Shown here: positions 26,107-39,810 of the stretch, in pieces
Layout of the letters: each line of letters starts with the position of its first letter
How positions within the stretch are numbered: the first letter of the stretch is position 1
From: Lichenostomus cassidix
Taxonomy: Eukaryota > Chordata > Aves > Passeriformes > Meliphagidae
Assembly: GCA_008360975.2 (NCBI GenBank)
Contig: CM039211.1
Span: 18,572,943-18,636,942 of the forward strand
Direction: 5' to 3'
DNA length: 64,000 nt
Program-made: the position numbers and the translations under genes
The notes under the pieces: model-generated
Databases searched by the model: none
Seen by the model: the letters and a program-made list of their open reading frames with translations, nothing else
Told to the model about the DNA's origin: nothing

Positions 26107-26210
26107 GATGTATGTATAGGAAAGCTGAATTTGTATTCTTGCTCTAAACACTTCTCACTTCAGCACATATCTCCATTTGAATGACATTAAATTGGAAGCT
26201 GGTATGTCAG
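26107..26210 (+). repeat. Unknown dispersed repeat, copy A
   Basis: About 104 bp that align with 27877-27975 in the same orientation. The best-matching core is gaatttgtattcttgctcta, against gaatttgtattcctgcccta in copy B; a second matching block reads tgaatgacattaaat against tgaacaacattaaat. The overall match by eye is about 70-75% with a few small indels. I do not recognise the family. It could be an old transposon or LTR relic present twice, or an old local duplication. Confidence 0.7.
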
Positions 26211-27876
26211 ACCAGATGTGTGTGGTGATCCCTTTATTTTGAAGGGAAATGATTGGAAGAGGTTTTGAAAAGGTTGTGCTTTTTCATTTAAGAAAGCAAA
26301 GCCTGTAAATGAGTAACATTCTTGCAAACACAAGAGTAGTGAGAGGAAAGAACATTAGACTTAGGAATTTGTTCATTCTCAAAGTGTTTAACGTGAATTT
26401 TTTCCTCTGGAATTTTTCACTGCTGCTATTTGAGAAAGTTAAAATGTACAAAGTGGAAAAGTTTGGTATCATGAGCATTTATAGTTATGTTTACTTAGCC
26501 TTATGCATTTCTAATTTCCAGCTCACTTTAACGAAAATCAACAGGGTAACAACAGACTTAAACTACACCCCTGCAAAGTTAGGGGTGACAGAATTCATTA
26601 TTGTCCACTGGACACTTTTATAGTGTGAGCTTCTTGTGACAGCAATGAAGTCCAAATATTACCGAGAAATTAGAAAAATCCTCTCTTGAGTGAGAATCTT
26701 GCAATAACTGGAGTATATATCTTAAGGAGCTGTATCATAACTTTTATATTTCTTTTTTACCAAGCCTAGATGGCCTTGTGGTGTCAGACTTGTGGTAAAT
26801 CTTCTGAGCTTTAGGTCTTTTGATAAACTTCTGATATTCTCTAAGGTACTAAAATCAAAGCTGAGGTTTCAGCACCACTTGAAGAAAGCTGACTGGAATT
26901 CATAAAACTGTGAAGTCAAAAAAACTGTAAATGAGTCCCCTGCAAAGTGAATCCACCATGGGTCTTAGGGCATCCCATGGAGCGATCTTCCTTACCATAT
27001 CCACACCATTTTGGGGCCCAGAAAGTTGATTCACATACTTTCTAGTATTTATAGTGCTTTCTTTCAGAAAGCACTTGCTTTAGGGCATACAGAGTCCTCC
27101 CATTCTTGGAGGCCACTTCAACACCTCAGCTCACGTCCAACAAATCAACCTCCCAGGGCTATGCACCACTGCAGTCTCTACAAGAGTGGACAAAAGAAGG
27201 TGTTTGCCATCAACATTAGTATTCATGCACATATCTAGTTGCATGGTTAACCCTGAAAAATCTTTAATAGCATCCAAACAAGTAGTTAAGCTTTAAAATT
27301 TTTGAGTGCTTCCTTCAGTACAGTTGTTTCCCAGAAATGGGGAAGAGGGCACATGAAGAACTTACCCTCTGGGGTTGTTTGGAAGTTCAGGTTTACTTTT
27401 AACAGTGCCTCACATAATAATTTGTAATAAAGGCAAGGCTGGACTTACACGCTCAAGGGAGAGAGATATGAATAATGTGAACATAAGAAAAACATTGATC
27501 GTCTGCATCATCCATTGTTTTCACCAAAATTAATATTTAAGGGAAATTTATTAAACAGCCTATATCTGTATAGTTTGTTATTAAAAGTTTCATTTGAGTG
27601 TGGAACTGATTCTATAATTTGGCTATTTCCAAAAACTATATTATTTTTTAATTGGCTGAAAATGCAAATTTTTAGTTTTATATTCACTGCAGAACACATC
27701 TTTTTTTTCATCAGCACAGAGATTTTTTTCCATTGCAGTAAACTGTGACACAGAGACACAAAGTGAACACATAAAGCTAGGACCAAAGTACAGCTTTCAG
27801 TCATTTCTCTGCCTTAGCGATGGCTTGTAAAGATTTATAAGAAGATTACACCTCCAGTAGTCTACTTTTCTTTAGT
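26211..27876. other. Spacer between the two dispersed repeats, no gene seen
   Basis: Single-copy-looking AT-rich DNA. A 104-codon plus frame at 26309-26623 and smaller ones show no domain. No terminal repeats or polypurine tract were found that would make the flanking repeats the LTRs of one element. Confidence 0.5.
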
Positions 27877-27975
27877 GATGTGTATAAAGTTGAATTTGTA
27901 TTCCTGCCCTAAACAACTATGTCACCAGAAATTTCTTCCACTTGAACAACATTAAATCAGAGTGTAGTATTTCAG
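27877..27975 (+). repeat. Unknown dispersed repeat, copy B
   Basis: Partner of 26107-26210, same strand, about 1.77 kb away. Both copies run from gatgt.tgtat to gtat.tcag. Weak similarity may continue beyond the right end of both copies (to roughly 26250 and 28020) after a short indel, so the true repeat could be longer than what I can align by eye. Confidence 0.7.
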
Positions 27976-30900
27976 TTGTAACAGAACCTTAGTAGATGGT
28001 TGATTTATCCTTTCCAGGGTCAGAAAGACCAAGAGGGTCTTTGCAAAAATATGTGGCAGACAAGTCAGTCTTATTATTTGGACTGCATATTATAGACAGA
28101 GAGGTAATGTCAGCAAGTCTATATTTTTAGGTTTTTTATGTTGTGTGTGTAACTCATTTTGTACTTCTTAATCTACCTATGTCCTAATTTATGGGAACAT
28201 TACCTTGATGCAGATATTTGACCCTCTGTCAGTTATTTTTGTCTACTATATACATTCTCAAGTTTCTAAACACTCTCTCAGAAGTCACTATTTGCAAGGG
28301 GTTAGCTTGCTCTCCGGCAGCTTCAGTGAGAGGGTAGTCTGGAAGAATATGAGTGTCTCTTCTTGCAAAAATTAATACTGTAAAAATCTCATGTTTGCAG
28401 TGTACTAGAGGATCCTTTCTAGCAATAATACAAAGATTCTTTCATTGCTTCCTGAAGTAACCAATGATGTTAAGCGATTTTTTACTTTACTGTGTTTGTG
28501 AATTATGTTTTTTTCAAAATATATATTTTAAAATTATTAATTCTCATTACTAGTGCAATGATAATCTTTTGTATATACTGCATTTTCAGACTCAAAAATT
28601 ACTAATATGGTATCTTAAACTGAAACAGCAGCCTATCGCAGTGCTGAGAATCCAAGACAGGTGAAAGTAAGGACATAGTCCTGCTTGTTCCCCAGAGGAA
28701 ACAGGAGTCAAAAGAATACGGTGGGATTTACTCTTTCCAGAGAGTGATTTTGAGTGTTTTGGCAGATGCAGGAGGGTCAGAATGGGTTTCATTGTTCAAT
28801 TCATTTCAATGGCCACTTAAAACCAATTTGACTACTTAATTAACTAAACCCTAAAGAATTTGTCTGTCCCCCCTGTACACATTACATGAAGAAGGGACAC
28901 TTCAAATTCAAGGTCAGCCTGTCTCTTGGAATTACATCATGTAGTAATTAGCAGCTCCACACATCAGTGCATCTTTACTCAAAAGAATGCAAAGAGCCTT
29001 ATTTGGATTGATTGGTCCTACTTACTACATTTTATATGGTGAATTAGAAAATTACTCTAAATCTTGTGTTAAATTTGGGGAATAAAACATAATTCTATTA
29101 CCAATTCCCAGAAAGGACTTTAAAACAATGATAACATTATTTTTCTAGTATTTTTAGCTTAAGATGTTAAAAAAATATTTCTTTACATAAATCAAATATT
29201 ACAAACTATGTTAAAACTGGCTGTGGTGTATAAAAATCTCAAAATTTTGAGCTGAAAAGTTGATCTTCAGATTAAGGTCTGACTGTCCAGCCCAGCAATC
29301 CATCCCACCAGCTACCCTAACTTAGAATACAAATAATTACAAAGAGATAGCATTCTACCTTAGCTTTTGCTGAGGAGATAATTTTCAGCTTTGTTTTCAT
29401 AAGAAGTTCTCCAAATGGTTCATATTAACCACCAGAACTGCTCTGAACTCTCTGTTTATTTGCACAAGCCCAAGGTAATTTGTTCACTGAGTACTGACTG
29501 AAATACAGCTTTACTGGTGGGTTTGAAGTGAAGCAGTCACATGAAAGAACCAATTTCTTTGTTTTGTGTTAGAGATCCTCCACTGTATCCTCAGAAGTAA
29601 ACAATCCTCACATGTGAGTAAGGGAACTAGAATTGAGCCACAATAGCAGGCACTTTAAAAGCAAGCTCACTTTGCTGGCTTCTGCAGGCTAAAAGATGTG
29701 CCAAGATTTACCCAGAGCAAGAGACATTTCTGTACATTTCTTAGCTTCTTAGCCTTTTCCCCATATCTTAACCCTAATTCACACATGGATACACCATCAG
29801 CAGCTGTAAAAGACTTTGAAGTCTGCTTGTATGTATTCTCCAAGTAACCTGCTGAATAAAACACCTCATATGTACAGATTTTCTTTCCCTACAGAGGAAC
29901 AAACCCAAAGGAATGGCATTTATCATCTGATCAAGACACAGGATTATTTATGGAGCAATCTAGAATAGGTGTGTTGAAAAAAGCATCAGAATTTGTAGAA
30001 GTTATATCTAAGTACCACTGAATAAGGAAGGTCTGCCCTAAATTTGGACTGTGGAAGACAGATGGAGAAAATTATTTAAGACTTCCCACTGCTCTTTCCA
30101 TAGACTAACAGTTAGAAACTGCCTTTGAAGTTTCTTATTCATGGCCAGAGGCCAAGATTAACAGATCTTATTTTGGTTTTTGATAAAGACTATGAATTCA
30201 TATAAATTTGGTAATATATTAAAGCAAATAAAACTGTTATTCTTCAGCTGCCAACATGATACAAATTTCAAATATTCCCTCATACAAGCAGAAGTTTGAA
30301 GTATTGTAGAAAAAGCTTTGCTGTGTAGACCAGGTTTTCACTTTAATTGCACCCTCATCAGCTCTCTTCAGGGAAATCACTGAAGCTAGACTGAAAATTA
30401 ATACATGGGGTTACAGATTTCATCTTCCTGCTCTAATCCACAGCAAAATCAACTATGTGTGGGCTTGGTCCACAGAATTTCACCCACAGAGTAACCTAGA
30501 TCCAAAGAACAAAGATTTAGGAGAATCCAAGACACAAAATGTGACAAATAAGCCAGCAGGAACAAGCCTACACTAGGCCTCTGGAAAGCCTTCCTAGAGC
30601 ACAGCTGCAGTGACACAAGCTATTCATAACCCTCATTGTATGTGCTGCAGTTGTCAAGGGAATATGATGGTGAATCATATCATCATCCAAGTCATAGCAA
30701 AGTAAAATCACCTTTTTTGTCTTTCCCAGGGGTTATCTCTTCCCTGCAAACCATCTTTTTGAATCCCTACTGACTGCAGAAGAGCTGACATGAATACTTT
30801 CAGCTGTGTACAAATTGGTAGGAATGGCTCATGCTCTTGAAAGCTTCCAAATTTAGCAATATGACTAATGTACTTTGATAATTTTAAATATCTTCATTAT

Positions 30901-31829
30901 TTCTAATTCATTCCATTCTGACCTATTATATGTAAATTAAGTGGCTAGAGCATTAGAGAGATCACTTCTTAAAACCTATTGGCAAAAAAAAAAATTAAGA
31001 TAAGTTGACCACAGAAATGTACTGGTTTTCAGCACTGGTTAACTGTGAGGAGAGTACCATTCAAAGTACAATGAAAGGGGTTTTTTTTATATTACAAAGC
31101 AGTTCCAAAAATATGAAACAGGCTTTGGTCTATAATTAAAACTTATTGCATAAGCACAATATTCAAAATGTCAGTACAAGGTATTTAAAATTTCTGCCAG
31201 ATTTTGCTTGAAGGATTTGGTTTCAACAAATAGATTTTTATGCATCCAAGGCTCAATCAACCCTAACATAAAATTAAGAACATTTAATAAGTGACAATGG
31301 AACAATGAGAAATGCAAGCAAATAAAAATACAGAATTTTCTTTCAGGCTCATCTTAGGTGTGCAGTCACCATCAAAGAAGTAATGAGTAAAATGCATTAT
31401 TTCAATAAGGATCTGCCCAACAAAGAAAATAAGATCAGAATATCAACTGAAGTAAATTCTGTCCCTGGATAACTATATTAAGAAATGCTAAGCCATAGAT
31501 TATAAGGAAGAAGCACCACTGAATTTTATAGAATTTTATTCTGCTGACACGTTTTATAGCTGCCTTAAACTTTGAAGATTTTGGAGTTTGTTTGGTTTTC
31601 ATCTGAATGAAATAGTTCATTAAATTATTGCAAATTTCTGGTCTTTTGGTTCGGAACTCCAGGACAGCTTACTACAATTTCTATCAGAACAATAATAATG
31701 AATGTTTTTCATGTTATTACTGGATATGTCAATGGATTTAACTAATTTCTGCAATCTCATATTGAAACAGAGACATATTAAAATATTAATCTAATGGAAC
31801 AAGCATCCGGGTCTGTGAAGTGCTCAAAC
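27976..31829. other. Intergenic or intronic DNA, no gene seen
   Basis: No gene, RNA or recognisable mobile element. Only frames of about 60-66 codons, at chance level. Confidence 0.55.
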
Positions 31830-32880
31830 TGAGGGTTTTATCCTATTATTATGTGATACAGCTTGTACTCCCACTAAAAGGGTAAAAAGCCCTGTAATTT
31901 GTCTTTTACTGAAACTGTTCAAAACACGTCCAGCTTTTTATATATTTATGGCTACCAATGAACTGGTAATGGTGTAGAAAATGAAATCCTCATATACTAA
32001 TCACAGGTAATGGGCAGTTTTTAAGGTGACTGTATTCCCGATTACCATTTGTAAGCTCAGAAATGATACTGCATCACCTCATGCTGCTCAGATGTGTCAG
32101 CTACTGAACAGATTTAAACTAGTAACAAAAAGCAAAGGATGTTTAGAAATGCAAATTCAGATCTCGTATTTTCCTTCTGCGCTTACTATTTAATCTTTCC
32201 AAAATGTCTGAATAAAACCACAAAGCATCACAGCCCTACTTAATTTCAAAGCATTTACATCCTTTAATTTAAAAAGAGGCTCAATTGTTATTTGTTTATG
32301 GGAAAGCTACAAAGACTTACGTTATAACCACTCACTGAATAAGTTCCAAGCATATAATTTTGCTTCTATACTTTGAAATGATGAGTAGTCCTTTCTGACT
32401 ATGGAGAATGTAGTACTATTCAGTGAATATTCTCCTTGTTCAATATTCCCTTTTCTGCATTTACCTAATAATAGCTAGTTAGAGTCAGCTTAGTTGTGGG
32501 TTGCATTTTTTATGGTTATTGTTGCTCAATTCCATGCCAACTTGCAGCAAATGTGCTCATATAGCATAAATAATTATGTGTGATTTTCTCCCTTAATGGA
32601 AGATAAATAATTTGGCAGTCTTGCCTCATGTATTTTTTTTTTCTTTTTTGATACAACTCATTGTTTGGATTAGGTCTTTTTTAATATGGCTTTGCAAGCA
32701 GAATGAAATGTGTTTCTTAGATCATTTATGCAGCTTTTAATGCAAAGTCCTAGTACTTGTATTAGAGATTTGCATATGATCATTAATTTCTAATACTAAT
32801 TGTTATTTAATCATAATTATATAGCTCTCTGTTTACAAATGAAGTAATTTCTGTTATACAGGCACAACATTTTCAAAAGA
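31830..32880. promoter_or_regulatory. Candidate conserved noncoding (enhancer-like) DNA
   Basis: About 1 kb almost free of open frames and of repeats, with many homeodomain-type sites (TAAT, ATTA, aataattatgtg near 32570), a POU-like tttgcatatgatcattaat near 32770, and long stretches without simple repeats. This mixture resembles vertebrate conserved noncoding elements near developmental genes. It is an impression from sequence texture alone. Comparison with chicken and other amniotes would settle it. Confidence 0.3.
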
Positions 32881-34020
32881 AACAGCAGAAGGCACATTTA
32901 TAGCAACCAAATAGAATAAAAACTGGTAGTCAGTTCTAATTTCCATTAGACCCTATTTCTTCTTGTCAACATCCCTTAATGCAAAGAGACACAAGTCAGG
33001 GCAGGACAGGACTGAACAAGGACAGAAATATTTGTTTAATAATTTCCATTTTCAAATCAGATTGTACTCCAAGGTGTTAGACTTGCAAATCTCAGGCAGT
33101 TTTTAAAGTTTCACACCTTACAAAGGAGTGCTTGACAGAAATTTTTTAACAAACTGACACCTGTAAGTAAAGCTCTGTTTCCATGAATAATCTTCACTTT
33201 TAATTTTTTAATTGTTGGGAGGAAGCTTAATAATCTGCCAGAAAAGTCAACAGCTCCACTTCAATGCTCTCCAGTGACCATGAATGATGCATAAAGATGT
33301 TCAGTGCCACCCAGAACAACCAGACAAAAAAGATAACAATCAGTTTGGCAGCTTTAGTTTTGTGCTCTAGCAATTCTTTCTGCAAAAGTGGGACACCACA
33401 AAACAAGAACAAAGGGGGCAGAGTGGTTTAGATAGGTCAGAAGGCTGGTTTATCATGCTACATTTCTTTAGCTGCACGAAGAGAAAGACAGGAAAAACAA
33501 ATACTGAAAGAAGGGAAGGAAGAAGAAATGAAACAAATGATCTTCCAATTCATCTTTTGCTTAATAATCCTTGCAAAGATAAGTTCAGTAATAGCAACAC
33601 TGGGTTCCAGTCAAATGCAAAATTGTTACAGTTAAGGAGTAATATGAGGAAATCATAAAACTAAACCCAAGAAGTTAACTATTTGCAAGCAAAATATATT
33701 TATGGAGAAATAGCAAATTATAATATAAAAAAAAAACAATGTGGAAACCTCCATGAGACCACTACACTTGGTTTTGATGGTGTGCTTTTCTTTTGTCAGA
33801 ACCAACTGAAGCAGATATCAGCATAATTCTGGCAGCAAAAGAAAGAAGTCTACAGGTGACAGAGTGGATATGCAGCTGAATAAACCGTTGGATTAGAGCA
33901 CTGCTGTGCAACAGTTTTTATACATTAAGTCAAGCTGTGTTGCTCAGACTGGGAAAAGGAAATTCCACATGTATCTACTTGGGACCACCACTGGAGCAAA
34001 ACATTTAGGTATGACAAGGT

Positions 34021-34069
34021 CAAGAAGGAGTCAGAAAAAAAAAGCAAGAAGGAGTCAGAAAAAAAAAAG
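34021..34069. repeat. 24-25 bp tandem duplication
   Basis: caagaaggagtcag followed by an A-run and a final G occurs twice in direct succession (34021-34044 and 34045-34069). The copies differ only by one A in the A-run. Confidence 0.95.
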
Positions 34070-37000
34070 CAGGAATAACAGTTAGGTACTTGACCAGCTA
34101 AAGGCTAAAACTCCTTTCTCCTGGTAGCTAAGTCTGAGACTGGATTTCCCACAGTGGAAAAGAATGACATCAGCATGGACAAGGGAGACAAGTATCAAGC
34201 CTACAAATTCAATTAGAATTAAACCCAGCATTAAATTGCCAACAGCCGAAATTAGCTGACTTTGAAAGAACCTATACCTACATTTTTTGAGCATGACAAG
34301 GTTGCAGAACTTATACAGGAGAAGGAAGTCACATGAAATGATGAACACTTCAAGTGCCAGGCTTAGTAATACAGAATGCATTTCAGATGGAGCTGTAGAC
34401 TTAGTGCAAGGTGGGGTTTTCTCTGTTCCAGCTCTGGAGTAACTTCTTCCTAAAAACACAAGATAAACAGAGAATATAATGTCTAATCTGGAAGATTATG
34501 AACATCCAGAATAACAGAAACGATAAATTCATTATTCAAATAGAATAGCATGGTTTGCATAGGAACTTGGGAAGACAATGTATTGACTTAATATGTGGCC
34601 TTACTCTCCTTAGTAGCCAGAAGAACTCTAAGGTGTCAGGCCATTGCAGAACACATTAATATTAGCTGAACCTCAGAGAAAGAAACTAGGCAATTGATGA
34701 ACCAAATGGCTGAGAAAAAAAAGGTGTGGTGAGATGGAGTGGAGAAAGCCAGAATGGGCTTACACATTGAGTCCTACTGTCTCCAGCAATTTTGTTTCTT
34801 TACAGTAAGGGGTTGAATTATTTATAATTAAAACTGCTACCTTGCCCTGAAATCTGGAATGCTTTTAAAGAAAGACCCATTATATCCATATCATTGAGCT
34901 TCTGCGAGACTGATGTTATGTCTATCAGCTCATTGAACCTCAGGAGAGAAAAGTCCTAGTTTTGCATGATCTATTTGTGTCCACATAACAGATTTCATTG
35001 TTACAAAATAATTCTTATAAAGTCATTACTCTGAATAAAAGAAGTTTACCACCAGTATTCCTTTTGCTGTGTAAGTGATGTCTTTCAAAATTATTGCCAA
35101 ATTTTTGAATTTCTGAGACTGAAATAAGGACTGAGGATTGTGGAAAAACAACTAAGGACAAATATATTCAAATATTTTTTTTATTTGATGCAATAATGCC
35201 TTGGGATATTCAAAAACCATTTGAGTTTTTACAATAAACCAGGGAGTATAAATGAGCTCTGTCACTTCAATGTACTGAGCAGATGTATTCACTGTTTTCA
35301 AAGGTGGTATTGTAAAAGGCAAGTAAAATGTGATGTGTTCCATACTGTGTCACCACTTGCTCTGTCTAGCCTATCTGTCTCATACCATCTTGCAGATCTC
35401 CAATCCCAACTTTTCTTGGAAAAGCCTTCCCACCTGCCTTTCCCCTTTATCTTTTATCCAGCATACCAGAAAACAACATGTTTCTGCAATATTTCATTAC
35501 AGTAGGTTGTAAGAACTCTTTGCCACAGCTGCCAAGAGTTCATGGCACCTAAAGCAGCTGAGCACAGATTTTGATTGAAGCACCACTCTGCAGCAGCAGC
35601 TGCATGGGCTCCTCTACCTCCAGTCCTATCTGACATTAACCCTGGGACAAGAACAGCAGTAGGGCCACTCACATTATTTGTGATGCACTAATGACACAGC
35701 AGAATGTAGGAGGCAATAAGCAGGCCGAACACAATGCTGTCAACATTTAAGCAATACTTGGATCTTGTGCCAGTTCTCTGCACAATAGCAAATTTCACCT
35801 GCAATGACTATGAAAAGCACTGTGAACCTGGCAGGAATGTGAATTTCCTGCTATCACTCTGAGGCACAGTTTTTCATTTAGCTTAAAAAAAGACAAAAAG
35901 TAAAAGTGAAGGTTAAAAAAAAACCAACCTGAATGTATGTTCCTTCTGAGATAGAACTTTTCACACTTAAAAGCAGAAGAATATGAAATGGTGTTCACTG
36001 TACCAGAATGAATCCTTTATCCTCTGAAAGTCTTAAATATTTAGGACATCATCTCTGAAACTGAGGAAATATCTTGCACATTGTGGGTTATAATCTACCT
36101 AATAACGTAGGGGGCATGTACCCCTATTCACAGACAGCTCTTAAGCTACAGAAGAAAATAAACATGGAAAGAGAAACAAATCTAACACATATAACCTATA
36201 GGTTTAAAAGTAAAGGTGACCTGTTCTGTTTTGATACAAACCAGGCAGATTTAAAGGGAACTGACTCTGGCTTTCAAGATGAAACTGATATGTTAAGAAT
36301 GCCACTCCAGAAAATGCATCAGGAAAATCATAGCTCAAAAGTTTCTTGACATTCTGATTCTTGTCTATTTCTGTAGGAAGAATTTCCCTTCTCTTACTTT
36401 TCACAGAAAATCAGGCTTTAGCTTTAGACACACAGAATACAGGTGGACAAGGTTGGGCATATCTTTGAGTCAGAGCTTCGAACTCATAATTTTGGTGACA
36501 TTGGAAACAGGTCAATTGATTTTCCTTTCAGGGAAAATCTGGCTCCAAATCTCCATCTTCAAACAAGTTTTCTGCTATTATTTTTATCTTGTACAACCTT
36601 TCTTTTTTTTTTTTTCTTTTTTAATACAATTTTCCACCTACTACTCAGAAGACTTCATATTACTGAGGAGCCCTTGTTCTTAGAGCGCATTTCAAGTTCA
36701 AAGGCTTTCCAGCAAGTTTTACTGTACTGAAAATGCCTTTCTTTAAAGATTGCCATGTCATTGTTAGCAATATGACCTTGGGAAGTCTTCTATGGCAGAG
36801 AAAAGTACCTATTGAAAGCTTTATACGACAGAATGCAACTCCTGCTCAGGTATCCATAAGGTTTTCAGAGTCCCAGTCATGGAGAAAACGAAACTTAACT
36901 TTGACAAACACTTGCTTTTCACAGTTCAGGGTTTTATTATCACATAATTTTTCTGGGTTTTCAAAAATTTATGACGTTTGTATGTGGCAAGTGGTTTCAA

Positions 37001-39678
37001 GCCCCTGTGCCTTGTGCAGAGAGGAAGAAAGGCAAAGTATCAGCACTTGTGCTTGACAGAAACAATGACCATTATTTGGTGTGTTCACAGGACTGCTAAC
37101 TACTCCTGGTGAGAGCAAAAAGTATTCAGGAGAAAGACATCCAACATTTTAAGTCTAGGAAGTCAGCAAATCCCACCCTGTGTGTGTGAGTCCTCCCACA
37201 GTGAGTCTTCATAACCCAAGTACATTGGAAGTGTCAGGAAGAATGTCTTTTCATAAGTCAGAGAGAAAATGAAATTTTAACCTCTAAAGACTGTAAAAAT
37301 TTTTTCTGTCAAAATGTAATCGTAGTCTAACTGAGGCATAATACTTTATTATTTTATAGCTTACTCTTAATTAATTAAGTGCTTTACTGCATGCCTCTCC
37401 TCATGTAATTACTCTATATTTCAAGAGTTTAGCTTCTCAAGTTTTCTTTTTTTATTCAATCATGAAGTTATATATAAATATATATGTATTTAAAAAAAAA
37501 AGACCTTCTTGAAAACTCCAGAGGAATTTTCTCATGTATCCACTTAAAATGTAGATTTTCAATTAAATAATTCAAATTTCCTCACAGCAGTGCAATAAAT
37601 AATTTTTCATTCATTTCTGTTTCCCTGCCAGACTATATTTTTCAGTCTGAGCTGTTTTATCTGAAAGAGGATTTGCAAAAAAAGACATTACATCTCAGAA
37701 GGAAATGGAAACACAATAAATTTTAGATACACAAATGTTGCCTTGCCATTTCTGGACTCAGCAAAAAATCCAAACTGTTTTTGCTCAAACAGATGAAAAA
37801 TGTAGGGTTTTTTTTCACAGGGTCTTAAGATTCTTTGAGAATATACATAGCAATCAAATAAAAATACTGCCAACAAAATTTTCCCCTTATTCCATACCAT
37901 TAAAAACCCTCATTCTACCCTGCAGGCTATAAAGGAGGGATTTAGTTGAATGAATTTTTCTATTTATTACAGCCATCATTTGCAACTATGATTGCTTTCC
38001 TCCTGCTTCTTAAAATAGTAGTTATACTTTCTCAATTTGGCCTTCTAGCTGTTCAAAATATAAGATAAATAAACCAGATAACAAGCCAGATAGATAAATA
38101 ATGCACCCAAAATGAGATGGAACTCAAAAGCTGCAGCAGAAACATAGCTGGCAATGTTCAAAAAGCTCTGACAATACATTTTATTTGAGACAGGGAGGGA
38201 AAATGTTCCTTTACCATCCTTTTCAAGAAAATGCAAATTTTAGTGTAGTGAGTTTCAATAGAGTACAAAACTTCAATAAGTTATAGTTTCCCATGAATTT
38301 TATCTACTCAGAAGCTAATTGATATAAATTGATTTTGCAGGTGGTTTTTCATTGGTGCATGAGTTGTTTTTGTTTGCCGCTTCTAGAATATCTCAGTTTC
38401 AGAGAAAACTGTTGTTTCTGTTCTCTGACCAATATTTATCCTTTAAGATGCACTACTGCTCTCCCACACAAACTAGACAAACTATAGTTTTCTGGTAAAA
38501 AGAAAAAAACTTTCTCTCTCCTGCCAATTACAGTCTTGAAAAGGCAGAGCAACTTAGTGGTGGTTCTGCACACACTCTAGAAAAGGTCTTTTTGGGGGAA
38601 GAACATTAAGTTTGGTAAAAGACAGACAGGGTATGCTAAGCTCTGGCACTCGCCAAGCAGTGATTAACAGTGAACATATGTTACAACAAAAAAAGCTTAT
38701 GCTACACTAAAGCAAGCACTTCTGACAAAAAATAATAACAGAACCCAAAAACAAACCAAAAAAACCCCAACAGACTTGGGAAATCACAGGAAATTCCCTG
38801 CAGAAATCTTCCCCTAATACTCAAGTGGCCACTCTTCCCAGTATTTCATGAAAGCTACTCCTTTGACCTTAAGAGAAGCTGTACAAGACCCCATGAAAAT
38901 TTTTTCTCATTTAAATTATATGTGTTCAAATAACACTACTATTTTTAAAGATATAAGTAAACATAGCAGTTTCCCTCAATACATTTTGCTGCCACATTTA
39001 GTGGATTGAAATAACTTTTTTGTGGGTTTTAATGCAGCTTACACTTGAGGAAATCATGTCATATTATCATGATATAATTACAAATCAGTACATGGAGTTT
39101 ATTTATGTTTACATGTGCAATGGAGTACAATGTAGGCATATTTCTTATTCATTACATTTTCTGCTACCTCCTTCAAGAGCAGAAATTATTTTTTCAGGGT
39201 TGAAATTGCACAGTTCCCCAGTAACGACCATAGTTGCAGAGACATGTAGAAAACCAAGAGTAAGAAGTCAGCCAACTTCTCAACAATAATGTGGATTTTG
39301 TGGACTTAAGACTGCTAAGCTATAGGAATCAACTTCACTCATGTAACTTTCCAGGGGAAATGATTTTGTTTCCTTTCTTGCTCCTTGAGAAATTATGTAT
39401 TATATATATGTGTGTGCATATAAAATTATATATATACAAATGCGTACCAGATAAATTATACAAACACATTGAAATACTTTGCGTTCATATAATCTTCTAC
39501 CTCAGGAATGTCATGACAGCAACTCTTGATAGGAACATCAGCAAATTATGTATTTCCTTGACAAAAGTCATCAGATCAGTGTTTCACATGCAAATATCTC
39601 CAGTGTTTATAAAGTGACAGACTAAGACAAAGCTAAGACAAATACCATGGTTAATGTTATTTGTACTTGTACTGTGAA

Positions 39679-39700
39679 ACTTTCTGTGCACTTTCTGTGC
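39679..39700. repeat. Perfect 11-bp tandem duplication
   Basis: actttctgtgc occurs twice head to tail. A similar small duplication (ctaagacaaa-type units) lies just upstream near 39620-39645. Confidence 0.9.
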
Positions 39701-39810
39701 ATGGTCCCTTGGGTTTTCATCAGAATAACCTTGAAAATTTTAAAATGTGTTTTTTCACAGAACAGTTACATTGCTCAAATTTTATATAGCTTTTTTTTTT
39801 CCATTAAATT

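Larger units (their letters stand above)
32881..39810. other. Intergenic or intronic DNA, no gene seen
   Basis: Seven kilobases without a supported gene. A 125-codon minus frame at 34082-34459 (GTG start) is discussed in the findings. Others of 90-108 codons (36074-36349, 36443-36730, 36733-37056, 39291-39617) have no recognisable domain. Low-complexity pieces: a purine-rich tract near 33479-33530, poly-T near 36599-36623, and TA-rich DNA near 37470-37490 and 39400-39437. Confidence 0.5.

Noticed and set aside
26107..27975. The two related repeats as LTRs of one element
   Set aside because: The interior lacks any retroviral or retrotransposon coding motif, and the repeats are only about 70-75% alike with no clear terminal inverted dinucleotides.
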